From: a virus
IMG/VR virus record: IMGVR_UViG_3300048694_000101
Span: 1 to 24,439 of that record
Length of the DNA: 24,439 nucleotides
Direction: 5' to 3' (one strand)
The position numbers and the translations under genes were made by a program. Below are positions 1-7,296 of the stretch, one piece after another. Every line of letters starts with the position of its first letter. The first letter of the stretch is position 1. The notes under the pieces were generated by a model. It had not been told where the DNA came from and did not search any database. It saw only the letters and a program-made list of their open reading frames with translations.

Positions 1-50
1 CTATGATATTGTGGATAAAACGACATACAACGTAATACGGAGAAAATACT
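1..50 (+). promoter_or_regulatory. Leader and ribosome binding site of gene 32
   Basis: A GGAG Shine-Dalgarno sequence at 39-42 sits 8 bases before the ATG at 51 and supports that start. No clear promoter box is visible in these 50 bases. One frame (from base 2) stays open into gene 32 and stops at 119-121, so the 3' end of an upstream gene could overlap here; another frame closes with TAA at 33-35. Neither can be confirmed, because the upstream sequence is outside the window. The autoregulatory pseudoknot known for T4 gene 32 cannot be recognised. Confidence 0.5.
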
Positions 51-1016
51 ATGAACTTTTCAAATCTAAAGAAACAATCAAAAGACTTCAGCACCCTACT
101 CAAGAAGGTAGACGAACTTAATAAGCCTACCTATGAGAAGGATGATTCAACCGATAACTACTGGAAGCCTACCCCTGACAAGGCAGGTAATGCTCTTGCT
201 GTTATTCGTTTTCTTCCTGGTGCTGCCGTTGACGGTGAAGATGCTCTACCATGGGCACAGTATTGGGATCACGGATTCCAGAACAAGGTAACCGGCAAGT
301 GGTATATTGAGAAGTCACTGACCTCTATTGGTCAGAAGGATCCTGTTTCTGAATATAACTCAATGCTTTGGAACTCTAACTCTGATGATAACTCACCAGA
401 GCGTAAGCAGGCTCGTGACCAGAAGCGTCGTCTGCATTATGTTTCAAACATTCAGGTTATCTCTGATCCTAAGAACCCACAGAATGAGGGTAAGGTCTTC
501 CTATACAAGTATGGTAAGAAAATCTTTGATAAGATTACAAAGATGATGAATCCTGACCTTGAATCAGAGAAGGCAATCAACCCATTCAATCTATGGGAAG
601 GTGCCCACTTTAAGCTAAAGATGACCCGTCAGTCAGGTTTTCCAAACTATGATGAGTCAACCTTCCTAACGTCTGGTCCTCTATCAGAGGATGACAGTGA
701 ACTTGAGAAGGTGTGGCAGAGTGAATACTCTCTCGCAGAAATCACCGATCCTAAGAACTATAAGACTTATGATCAGTTGAAGGCTCGTCTCGAAGATGTG
801 TTGGGTGTCGCTGCTCCTGGTGGCAACCCACCTTCATACACGAGTGCTGCCCTTGATGCTAATCTCGCTAAGGTGAAATCTACCATGTCAGAAGAAAATC
901 CATTCAAGGATGTTCCATTCGCTGACTCAAAGCCAGTTGCTAAGAAGGCACCTGTAGTAGAGGAAGAGGATGAAGATTTGGCGATGTTCCGAGAACTAGC
1001 CGATCTTGATGACTAA
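51..1016 (+). CDS. 32: gp32-type single-stranded DNA-binding protein
   Basis: T4 gp32 family protein of 321 residues (T4: 301) that coats single-stranded DNA during replication, recombination and repair and recruits partner proteins. Visible: a basic N-terminal segment (residues 3-19) for cooperative self-contacts; the core with KWYIE at 83-87, NEGKVFLYKYGKKIFDKI at 145-162, LWEGAHFKLK at 181-190 and SGFPNYDES at 195-203, which lines up with T4 NEGKVFKYRFGKKIWDKI and SGFSNYDES; a flexible linker; and an acidic C-terminal tail (304-321) of the type that binds replisome partners. The T4 zinc ligands are gone: where T4 has three Cys after KWYIE, this protein has SLTSIGQKDPVSEYN, and there is no Cys in the whole protein. 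The gene stands alone and ends at a strong terminator. Identity is secure; the loss of the zinc site is read directly. Confidence 0.95.
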   Translation: MNFSNLKKQSKDFSTLLKKVDELNKPTYEKDDSTDNYWKPTPDKAGNALAVIRFLPGAAVDGEDALPWAQYWDHGFQNKVTGKWYIEKSLTSIGQKDPVSEYNSMLWNSNSDDNSPERKQARDQKRRLHYVSNIQVISDPKNPQNEGKVFLYKYGKKIFDKITKMMNPDLESEKAINPFNLWEGAHFKLKMTRQSGFPNYDESTFLTSGPLSEDDSELEKVWQSEYSLAEITDPKNYKTYDQLKARLEDVLGVAAPGGNPPSYTSAALDANLAKVKSTMSEENPFKDVPFADSKPVAKKAPVVEEEDEDLAMFRELADLDD

Positions 1017-1021
1017 GATTG

Positions 1022-1049
1022 AAGGGGAGCAGAAATGCTCCCCTTTTTT
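1022..1049 (+). terminator. Rho-independent terminator after gene 32
   Basis: A perfect inverted repeat, AAGGGGAGCA at 1022-1031 and TGCTCCCCTT at 1036-1045, closes on a GAAA tetraloop (GNRA type) and runs into a six-T tract at 1044-1049. It lies between the stop of gene 32 and the convergent stop of the 942-residue gene at 1051. The T tract favours rightward transcripts. On the leftward strand the stem is the same but is followed by only a weak CTTCAATC, so it may end the leftward operon less efficiently. Confidence 0.93.
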
Positions 1050-1050
1050 G

Positions 1051-3879
1051 TTATCCTATGTTAGATGTACCAAAGTGACCATATGCTGCGCCACTGGTAT
1101 CTGATATATTCTTCATTGCTCGTTCTAATGATGGTGATGAGAATTGTGGGTTGCTTCTCTCCAAGAACTTATCAATATTCACCTGTCTCTGTGGTCTATC
1201 AGGAGGCAATTGCTCCATATTGAATGAGTGTTTATCCTTAGGATCTTTATAGATAGGCTCTGGATTAAGCATACCCTTATCAACATCAGGTGCGCTATAG
1301 ACACCTGGTGGAGGAGCAGGCGGAGGTGGAGGTGCTGCTTGCTGTTGTTCTACAGGTTTAGCTGCAGGAGGTTCTACAGGTTTAGCAAGCGATGGTTTGG
1401 CGAATATTCTATCATACACAAAGTCTTTTGCTTGCTGTAAGTAACCTTTTTCAGTTGGCGCCACTGTGGCAGTTTGATTAGTTGGAGCATTTGCAGCCAC
1501 TGTAGGGACAGGTGGTCCCATTTCTTTACGCATTGCAACCTTGGGTGCCTTTGATTCTTCAAATGCAAGTTTCTTTCTCTCTTGCTCCTTGGTATATTCA
1601 GCATACTTAGTAATGTCCATGACATTAGACTTGGCAAAACCGCCGCTGGGTGTCTTGCCTAGAATTGCCTCTGCCTCTGGAGTATATCTGTTTTTGATAG
1701 ATGGTGCTCTTTCTTGCTTTGCTTTTGCAACAGCCATAATCTGTTCTTCTACAGACTTACCAACAGCATGTTTGGCTTTCTCAAGAATATGTCTGGTGTT
1801 ATTTCTAAATTGAACACCTGTACCAAATAATTGTTCCTGGAATCTGGGATCAGTGACAGTATATCCTAGGCGTGCGGCGGCCTTCAAGAATGGTGTATAA
1901 TGTGTTCTGGCTAGAAACTCATGTTGTGCCTTGTCGAATGCCTCGGGGTTTGCCTTGGCAACTCTCTCATATGCAGCATTGAACTTAGCCGTGCCGGGTT
2001 TTAGTTTTGAAAACTCGGCCGCAAATGGTGCAGCTTCTTCTGATTTAAGAAACTCTGACATAGTACCTGTCTTAGATGCCAGCTGGTGTCTACCATAAGA
2101 GATACCACCTTTATCACCCTTGCCTGTTGAAATCGTTTCAACACCATGATTAGCTGCGGCGCCGTGTTTACCCGATTCCCATTGTCCTGAAATAGCACCA
2201 AGGTCTGGCCTTAGATCAGGCAAGAATCCGTCATATGTCTCTTGAAACTTAACTGCTCCTGTTTTATGATGCTTATGCACTGTAGCCCTACCAGAACCAC
2301 CTGCTTCGGTCTGTGTCATAAATGCGTTTTTATCAATGTTATGAGATTTCATATCTTGATAGATTTGCTGGATCTTCTCATGATTAGGATCGAGGATCTG
2401 AATCTCGTTTGTCTTTTTATTCCACTTGATAGCACCGGCAGCCTGTGCCTCTTCAAAGCCCTGATATGTCTCCTGCATGACCTTTTCTTTACCATAGAAC
2501 ATACTATCTGCCATGGGTTGCTTGGTCTTGACTTCATTCCAATACTTGTCAGGGTCAAACTTATATGATTCGGTTGTTTTCTTTGCAGGTGCCTGTTCTG
2601 CTACCGGTACTGCTGCGGGCGCCGCAGCCGCAGCCTGCTGTGTGGTCGCAGGTGCTTCTTTAGCAGCATTGACTTTCGGTTCGGTCGATACAGAACCCAT
2701 TAATGATAACTGATCAGGATTGGCCAGACTTCTACCGATTTCAACAGCCTGCATTGATTTAGCAGAAGGCTCACCACCTTCAACAACAGCCATTCTTTCG
2801 CCTGATCCTCTATAGTTATTAACATTGACCATAGCAACACGAGCAGGCTGACCGGCAAACTGTTCAAGAATGAGAACATTACCTTTTTCATCAGGTGTCG
2901 AGAGTGCTACACCCGTGTGATAATGTGACTTACCGTCTGGCATATCTTTGGCCATGACACCACCGGGATGATCACCTTTACCATAGTTTGTCGTAGCAAT
3001 GATAGATCCAGGAGTAATGGCAGCATTTTCATTAAATTTCCAACCTGATGCAGCACCCAGATTACTAAAGTGTTTACTTAATGAGGCGCATTGTTCATTG
3101 TCTCCATAGAATCCACCAGACTTTGATGATGTCTTAGATACATCTGCTGTTCCTGATGGTTCTGATCCTTTACCTTCCATAGCAGTTGCATAACCGGCTG
3201 CTGTACCTGAACGCTGCTGTGCCGTAGAATCCGTGTCTTTTGGTTTTTCAAAGTGAGTAGTGAATCCAACAGAAGCGTCAGTAGGATTGGCATAGTTCTT
3301 ACCCAGATAGGTTTTCATTTCACCTTCTGTCAGAGCAAAGTCAATCTGTTTACGCCAGTTTGTTTTCCAATCTTCACCCACATATTGCTTCATTGCTGCA
3401 AATCGTGAGGCATGGTGCTGAAATAGACCACCTGAGGTTCCGTTGTCACCGATAGCACCTGAATTAAATTGTGACTCGTATTTCATATTATTGACAATAC
3501 CAACGGCATGATTATGGTCGATACCTTTTTGTCTTAGATAATCATATATCTCTTTGGCTCTGACGACATTGGTGACCTTTTCACCGTTACCTACCGTTGC
3601 AGAACCGGCTGCACCGTGTGGTCCGTATGTCTTCCCTTCACCACCTAATTCTACACCTGCTTCCTTCTTGGAGAGAGCCTTATAGAATCCCTCCACCTCA
3701 GGTAACTTCTTCTTGTAGTAATCAGGGAATAATGCTGCAAACTGCTCTGGTGTCAGTGATGAGAACGGAGACGCACCACCTTCTGTTTGTGCCGACTTAA
3801 ACAGATCAAGGCGCTTGGGCGGCGCCATGTTCTTTAACTTAGAGAATATATCTTTTTGTGATCCTAATGTGAAAGCCAT
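1051..3879 (-). CDS. Baseplate hub-associated protein with three peptidoglycan hydrolase domains
   Basis: A 942-residue modular protein, last gene of the leftward hub operon. Domain 1, about residues 105-215 (3567-3235), resembles the phage tail lysozyme family (Phage_lysozyme2): likely catalytic E135 in KYESQF, then GDNGTSGGLFQHH. Domain 2, about 257-368 (3111-2776), looks like a CHAP/NlpC-P60 (BPSL0067-type) cysteine amidase or peptidase: C264 in EQCASLSKHF, H321 in SHYHTGVAL, then LEQFAG. Domain 3, about 560-715 (2202-1735), matches the C-terminal lysozyme-like domain of T6SS VgrG3 proteins: E568 in GQWESG and GDKGGISYGRHQL. Ala/Pro/Gln-rich linkers lie at 400-432 and 830-860, and residues 440-550 are unassigned. 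The C-terminus (SPSLERAM, ending GHFGTSNIG) looks like a conserved structural tail, perhaps for docking. ATG overlaps the upstream stop as TAATG. It probably replaces the lysozyme of T4 gp5 for local cell-wall digestion at infection. A tape-measure role is possible but the coiled-coil content is low. Confidence 0.8.
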   Translation of the reverse strand: MAFTLGSQKDIFSKLKNMAPPKRLDLFKSAQTEGGASPFSSLTPEQFAALFPDYYKKKLPEVEGFYKALSKKEAGVELGGEGKTYGPHGAAGSATVGNGEKVTNVVRAKEIYDYLRQKGIDHNHAVGIVNNMKYESQFNSGAIGDNGTSGGLFQHHASRFAAMKQYVGEDWKTNWRKQIDFALTEGEMKTYLGKNYANPTDASVGFTTHFEKPKDTDSTAQQRSGTAAGYATAMEGKGSEPSGTADVSKTSSKSGGFYGDNEQCASLSKHFSNLGAASGWKFNENAAITPGSIIATTNYGKGDHPGGVMAKDMPDGKSHYHTGVALSTPDEKGNVLILEQFAGQPARVAMVNVNNYRGSGERMAVVEGGEPSAKSMQAVEIGRSLANPDQLSLMGSVSTEPKVNAAKEAPATTQQAAAAAPAAVPVAEQAPAKKTTESYKFDPDKYWNEVKTKQPMADSMFYGKEKVMQETYQGFEEAQAAGAIKWNKKTNEIQILDPNHEKIQQIYQDMKSHNIDKNAFMTQTEAGGSGRATVHKHHKTGAVKFQETYDGFLPDLRPDLGAISGQWESGKHGAAANHGVETISTGKGDKGGISYGRHQLASKTGTMSEFLKSEEAAPFAAEFSKLKPGTAKFNAAYERVAKANPEAFDKAQHEFLARTHYTPFLKAAARLGYTVTDPRFQEQLFGTGVQFRNNTRHILEKAKHAVGKSVEEQIMAVAKAKQERAPSIKNRYTPEAEAILGKTPSGGFAKSNVMDITKYAEYTKEQERKKLAFEESKAPKVAMRKEMGPPVPTVAANAPTNQTATVAPTEKGYLQQAKDFVYDRIFAKPSLAKPVEPPAAKPVEQQQAAPPPPPAPPPGVYSAPDVDKGMLNPEPIYKDPKDKHSFNMEQLPPDRPQRQVNIDKFLERSNPQFSSPSLERAMKNISDTSGAAYGHFGTSNIG

Positions 3880-4097
3880 TACATTCTTCTTTTACTGAGT
3901 TGCTTCATCATATTATTGTGTTCTGATTCCATCTGTCTTGCTGTTGTTTCTTGTTCTTTGACCCATGCATTAAGCAGTTCAACATATGTGTGCTTTTCCC
4001 ATGGCATCAGTGCATCGATAGTATCCAGGTTCCACTTATGATGATGTATCAGATTGAAGTTGGACATGATATGATTAGACAGTGTATCATGTCCCAT
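3879..4097 (-). CDS. Small baseplate hub assembly protein (gp51/gp26-like)
   Basis: A 72-residue protein between the 241-residue hub protein (2-base gap) and the 942-residue hydrolase (1-base overlap, TAATG). It has NFNLIHHHKWNL and DALMPWEKHTYVELL, a motif pair I associate with the short hub-assembly proteins of T4-like cyanophages (annotated there as gp51 or gp26), followed by a charged, helical, coiled-coil-like C-terminus. Position inside the hub operon agrees. Which T4 number fits is unsettled: T4 gp51 is far longer. The role (helping to build the central hub, possibly as a chaperone) is inferred from the family label and neighbours. Confidence 0.6.
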   Translation of the reverse strand: MGHDTLSNHIMSNFNLIHHHKWNLDTIDALMPWEKHTYVELLNAWVKEQETTARQMESEHNNMMKQLSKRRM

Positions 4098-4099
4098 TA

Positions 4100-4825
4100 T
4101 CAGATAAAAAAATCGTAGAACTCTGTATACCTCACATCATGGTTAAACCCGCACTTGGGGCATTTTGCTTCAATTCTGCCACGAATAGTAGGGAACCTAT
4201 CGACATATGCTTCTAGCTTCTTATAGTGTTCTTCTGTCAATCCCTCAACGAAGTCTTTTAATTCTTCCTGAGTGTAATCTTTATATGAGTGCATACCCTT
4301 CTTGTCATATATGTAATCGATGGAACTTACAATAACGTGCGTCTTTTTATCAAGGTCAGGCAGTTCTTCGATCTTCCTCATAATGCTGTAATTGGGGTAT
4401 CTCATTACAACACCGGAAGAACCGGTCAATCTGATATCATTCTCGACGCCTTCGAACTTGACCAGTTCAACATTACCGATATCTACCTGTGTCGAGAAAA
4501 TATGACCGCATGTATTACCATCTTCTAGTGTATTGTTACATGTTAGATTAACAACGGCATTCTCACCAACCGACTTGGCTCTTAGATAGATGAACAGATA
4601 ATCGATATCAAAGAATGGTAACTTGTCAACATCAATTTCATCGTCTTGAATACAGTTATTGATGACCTGTTTGACCGACGCTATGATATCTGCCGGTGTA
4701 TTCGACTCAATTGCTAGTAGTAATAGTTTTTCTTCTTTAACAGTAAATGGTCTGACCTTGATAACCTTACCACTTGACGGAATAGTAAAATCATAAACAG
4801 GTAGATCAATCTTGGGTAAAGGCAT
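4100..4825 (-). CDS. Baseplate hub assembly protein, T4 gp26/gp51 type, with four-cysteine site
   Basis: A 241-residue protein with the typical opening of T4-like hub proteins: short beta segments, then VIKVRPFTVKEEKLLLLA (21-38) and a helical region with LPFFDIDYLFIYLRAKSVGE (69-88). C96 and C106 (LTCNN, NTCGH) and C222/C225 in a CPKCGFNH knuckle near the end could together bind zinc. The C-terminus RYTEFYDFFI is characteristic of the family. ATG at 4825 is preceded by GGAG at suitable distance and a 25-base gap to the gp54-like gene; CTAAATG in that gap is only a near match to a late promoter box. In T4, gp26 and gp51 act in forming the central hub; the exact equivalent here cannot be decided by eye. 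Confidence 0.72.
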   Translation of the reverse strand: MPLPKIDLPVYDFTIPSSGKVIKVRPFTVKEEKLLLLAIESNTPADIIASVKQVINNCIQDDEIDVDKLPFFDIDYLFIYLRAKSVGENAVVNLTCNNTLEDGNTCGHIFSTQVDIGNVELVKFEGVENDIRLTGSSGVVMRYPNYSIMRKIEELPDLDKKTHVIVSSIDYIYDKKGMHSYKDYTQEELKDFVEGLTEEHYKKLEAYVDRFPTIRGRIEAKCPKCGFNHDVRYTEFYDFFI

Positions 4826-4850
4826 AATAAAACTCCATTATATTATTCAT

Positions 4851-5480
4851 TTAGGCGTATGGATAATCGTCGGCGCTAGTACCTGTGGCACCGCTGATTA
4901 GGTTAGGTCTATCCCAGTATCTATAAGCAAAGGTGACCTGTAGTCTGAGTATGTCTTGCTCGGCCCAGTTAACTGCCTGCTCGTTTACTACCGTGGGCCA
5001 TGCTTTGTGCAGGCGCCAGTGATATGTGATGTGAGGTTTCAGTGGATTCTTGTCACCTTCGTTACCCCATTCTGCATACTGATAGATATTAATCTCCGAG
5101 TAGTAGTTATTAGGATACTCGAAATTGAATGTATTGACAGGGTTGATATAGTCCAACCAGTCATCGAAAAATCTTCTCTCACTCGAATCGGCACGACATA
5201 GAAACACCAGCGATAGTGGCTGATATTCCGAATTAGACGGAAACATCTGCGCCGGACCATAGTAACGTGCAGTTGAAATACTAAACGCACGACCAGGGAA
5301 ATCGGCAGCCTCGCACAGATAAAGCAGGTCCTGAGGAAATGATTTGAGTGCATTGGGTGGTCTAATATCCACAACATATCGACAACCCTTGGCTAGGGAA
5401 CCGCCTTTGTCTAACGTAGACCTAAACTTCTGCATGTCTAGGTCTTTAATGCCGGTCTGAGAAACGTTATTAGTTGCCAT
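4851..5480 (-). CDS. 54: gp54-like tail tube initiator (gp19-fold)
   Basis: A 209-residue protein with the tube-protein pattern: an early strand RYVVDI, LYLCEAADFPGRAFS (53-67), YYGP, the strand LSLVFLCRADSSERRFFDDWLD and, near the end, LRLQVTFAYRYW. These correspond to T4 gp54 LVISFRMDSEACNYRAMQDWV and TTFDVTFAYR. gp54 sits on gp48 on top of the hub and nucleates tail tube polymerisation. ATG is one base after the stop of the gp48-like gene, the same 48-54 adjacency as T4. It is shorter than T4 gp54 (320), lacking that protein's C-terminal extension. A gp19-type tube protein is the alternative because the fold is shared; neighbour order favours gp54. Confidence 0.68.
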   Translation of the reverse strand: MATNNVSQTGIKDLDMQKFRSTLDKGGSLAKGCRYVVDIRPPNALKSFPQDLLYLCEAADFPGRAFSISTARYYGPAQMFPSNSEYQPLSLVFLCRADSSERRFFDDWLDYINPVNTFNFEYPNNYYSEINIYQYAEWGNEGDKNPLKPHITYHWRLHKAWPTVVNEQAVNWAEQDILRLQVTFAYRYWDRPNLISGATGTSADDYPYA

Positions 5481-5481
5481 T

Positions 5482-6258
5482 TTAGTATCCGCTGTCTATG
5501 TCTGCTTGACTGATAATACGCATTTCTCTAAACACCAATGTTAATTGTAGATTGGTTGGTGCGCCATCTTTAAAGGTACTGAACTCACCTTGCTGGGTAA
5601 AGTCAACGTCAACTCTCTCTAGAACACAACGACCAATCTTAGGAAGATATTGGTTGGGCTGCGATGAACCCGTAGCAATAGTTCTGAACTCAATGCCAAA
5701 TTCTGCTGGTGGTATGAACCAGTAACCTGATGTTAATTGTGATCCCTGTCCTGATGAACCACCTAGAGTGAGTGCGGGCGCAGAGTATTTTCTAAGTGTT
5801 CTGATAATTCTGTGCATTTCATCGTTTTCAGCAGCCGACTGTGGTGCCATAAAGAAACCGAACTGAAAGCGTCTTAGTTCTGAGTTACCATATAGAACGT
5901 CAACTTTAGGATTAATAGTACCCATACCCATTACACGGGCTGCACCTAATGCTGCACCACCTATTTTACTGGCACCTCCGGCGATCATGTCGCCGCCCGG
6001 CACCATTCTAGTAATAGCACCAACCGTGCCTACACCTAGTCGTGTTAGTTTAACGTCATCATATTCATGAATCATCTGCCATTGTAGCGGTCCGTTTTGC
6101 TGACCGCCAGGAACGAATAGACTGATTGTGTCGCTATATCCGCTGTCAACGGTTGAACTCTGAGGTTTCGGAGCACCGCTTGACGGATATATATTAATCT
6201 TCATAAAATGGCCTTGCTGATATGTATTTAAATCAGAAGGGAACTTGAGTTCTGCCAT
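5482..6258 (-). CDS. 48: gp48-like baseplate tail tube cap
   Basis: A 258-residue protein, first gene of the leftward operon. The C-terminal half carries the gp48 pattern: a hydrophobic Gly/Ala segment (about 85-110), NPKVDVLYGNSELRRFQFGFFMAPQSAAEN, a helix HRIIRTLRKYSAP, then IGRCVLERVDVDFTQQGEFSTF, APTNLQLTLVFREMRIIS and a terminal GY. T4 gp48 has VFTWDLTPRSTEDL, CQIQSIRFDKTPNG and FTLEITMREIITL in the same order. gp48 closes the baseplate hub and, with gp54, starts the tail tube. ATG at 6258 has GGAGG upstream. It is about 100 residues shorter than T4 gp48, mainly at the N-terminus. Confidence 0.75.
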   Translation of the reverse strand: MAELKFPSDLNTYQQGHFMKINIYPSSGAPKPQSSTVDSGYSDTISLFVPGGQQNGPLQWQMIHEYDDVKLTRLGVGTVGAITRMVPGGDMIAGGASKIGGAALGAARVMGMGTINPKVDVLYGNSELRRFQFGFFMAPQSAAENDEMHRIIRTLRKYSAPALTLGGSSGQGSQLTSGYWFIPPAEFGIEFRTIATGSSQPNQYLPKIGRCVLERVDVDFTQQGEFSTFKDGAPTNLQLTLVFREMRIISQADIDSGY

Positions 6259-6302
6259 CTATACCTCCAGATACTACATAGTATTTAGTAGAGGTACTAT
6301 GA
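6259..6302. promoter_or_regulatory. Divergent intergenic region with leftward late-promoter-like box
   Basis: This 44-base gap separates the leftward hub operon from the rightward wedge operon. On the minus strand CTAAATA reads from 6288 to 6282, a T4/cyanophage late-promoter-like -10 box; a start a few bases downstream would give a leader of roughly 15-20 bases carrying the GGAGG (6269-6265) before ATG 6258. On the plus strand GAGG at 6291-6294 lies 8 bases before ATG 6303. I see no rightward late box in the gap, so rightward transcription may begin inside the gp48-like gene or rely on an unrecognised promoter. Confidence 0.5.
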
Positions 6303-6758
6303 ATGGCATATGATTATAAGCAAGGTAAATTTACACCCAAATATCCTAAGAAGTATATTGGAGACTCCACGAATATAGTATTCAGATCAGGGTGGGAGAA
6401 GCGTGTTATGGATACGTTAGACAGTAATCCCAATGTTCTTAGATGGGCGTCAGAAGAAGTTATTATACCGTATATCTCTCCGATCGATAACAGACCACAC
6501 CGATACTTTGTTGACTTCTATGTTGAGGCACGGTCACCTGATGGTTCTATTAAGAAGATGCTAATAGAAGTTAAACCGGCAGCACAGACCAAACCACCCA
6601 AGACACCCAAGAGAAAGACCAAACGATATATCTCTGAGGTGATGACATACGGTGTGAATGAAGCCAAGTGGAAGGCAGCAAAAGAGTTTTGTTTAGATAA
6701 AGGGTGGGAGTTTCGTATAATCACAGAAGCGGAACTGTTCAAAAAGACCACTAAATAA
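6303..6758 (+). CDS. 4: gp4-like head completion nuclease (TnsA-type fold)
   Basis: A 151-residue protein matching T4 gp4, a head-completion protein needed before tails join filled heads. Motifs: GKFTPKYPKKYIGD (8-21), a gp4 family signature; FRSGWEKRVM with E32; VLRWASEEVIIPYISP; RYFVDFYVEA with D71; LIEVKP with E89 and K91. E32, D71 and E89-x-K91 form the active-site pattern of PD-(D/E)xK/TnsA endonucleases, so nuclease activity is likely intact. A Lys/Pro-rich loop (91-107) follows. It is the first gene of the rightward operon and ends four bases before the next ATG. An upstream ATG at 6299 is in another frame and closes at once. Confidence 0.88.
   Translation: MAYDYKQGKFTPKYPKKYIGDSTNIVFRSGWEKRVMDTLDSNPNVLRWASEEVIIPYISPIDNRPHRYFVDFYVEARSPDGSIKKMLIEVKPAAQTKPPKTPKRKTKRYISEVMTYGVNEAKWKAAKEFCLDKGWEFRIITEAELFKKTTK
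6751..6757 (+). promoter_or_regulatory. CTAAATA late-promoter-like box at the gp4 stop
   Basis: CTAAATA overlaps the gp4 stop codon (TAA 6756-6758). It matches the late box, but ATG 6763 is only five bases after it, so a transcript would start at or inside the next gene. It would make sense only for a leaderless transcript or for genes further downstream; chance is quite possible because Thr-Lys-stop codons create the string. Confidence 0.2.
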
Positions 6759-6762
6759 CTAT

Positions 6763-7290
6763 ATGGCAAAAGAATATACAAACGACGAATTAGCACAGTG
6801 GTTCGAAGAAAAGGCTGACACTGCCTCCGGATCCACTGCCCGTAACAAAATGCTGGGCACCTCTACCCGTTACACTGATATTCAGTCAGAGTTTGTGGGA
6901 TCAATGTATTTCTTTCGATATGATCCTAAGCATAAAGCAACGCTGCCGATGTATGATAAGTATCCGCTGGCTATTGTCATTGATAGATATAAAGACGGTT
7001 TTCTCGGTCTTAATCTGCACTATCTGACGAGAGGCCAGCGTGGTGGTCTAGTGACACTGTTTAATGACTTCTATACACGCCGCAAACTATTCAATGGCAT
7101 TATATCAGGTAGTGGTAAATCTAACTGGGATCTGATTCAATCGGCATCTACCGGTCTAGAAAGTTTCTCAAAAGAGTGTGTCAAGCGATATCTCTATACC
7201 AATGTTCGAAGTCAGTTTATTAGAATTGACAAAGAAGAATACGATAAAGCAATTCAATTGCCCATCGATGAATGGGTCTATAGAAAGTAA
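6763..7290 (+). CDS. Conserved T4-like phage protein of unknown function
   Basis: A 175-residue protein between gp4 and gp53. Visible pattern: MYFFRYDPKHKATLPMYDKYPLAIVIDR (48-75), GFLGLNLHYL (79-88), then basic, aromatic-rich segments and RSQFIRIDKEEYDKAIQLP near the end. I recall the MYFF-YDPK / P-YD--PL / GFLG-N-HYL pattern from many T4-like cyanophages, where it carries no secure function; annotations vary. There is no signal peptide, membrane segment or recognisable catalytic motif. Tight packing (4 bases after gp4, 6 bases before gp53) suggests a virion assembly role, such as head-tail joining or wedge assembly. No strong Shine-Dalgarno is visible before its ATG, so translation may be coupled to gp4. 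Confidence 0.7.
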   Translation: MAKEYTNDELAQWFEEKADTASGSTARNKMLGTSTRYTDIQSEFVGSMYFFRYDPKHKATLPMYDKYPLAIVIDRYKDGFLGLNLHYLTRGQRGGLVTLFNDFYTRRKLFNGIISGSGKSNWDLIQSASTGLESFSKECVKRYLYTNVRSQFIRIDKEEYDKAIQLPIDEWVYRK

Positions 7291-7296
7291 GGAATA

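Noticed and set aside
1228-3800. Several plus-strand and off-frame ORFs within the three-hydrolase gene
   Set aside because: The minus-strand frame carries recognisable domains along its length; the others lack domains and good starts.
1051-3879. Tape-measure protein
   Set aside because: Length would allow it, but the protein is mostly catalytic domains and Pro/Ala linkers with little long helical or hydrophobic sequence. The idea is kept only as a weak alternative because of the structural-looking C-terminus.
6751-6763. Late promoter giving a leaderless mRNA for the 175-residue gene
   Set aside because: The box is created by ordinary Thr-Lys-stop codons and is too close to the start; translational coupling to gp4 is simpler.
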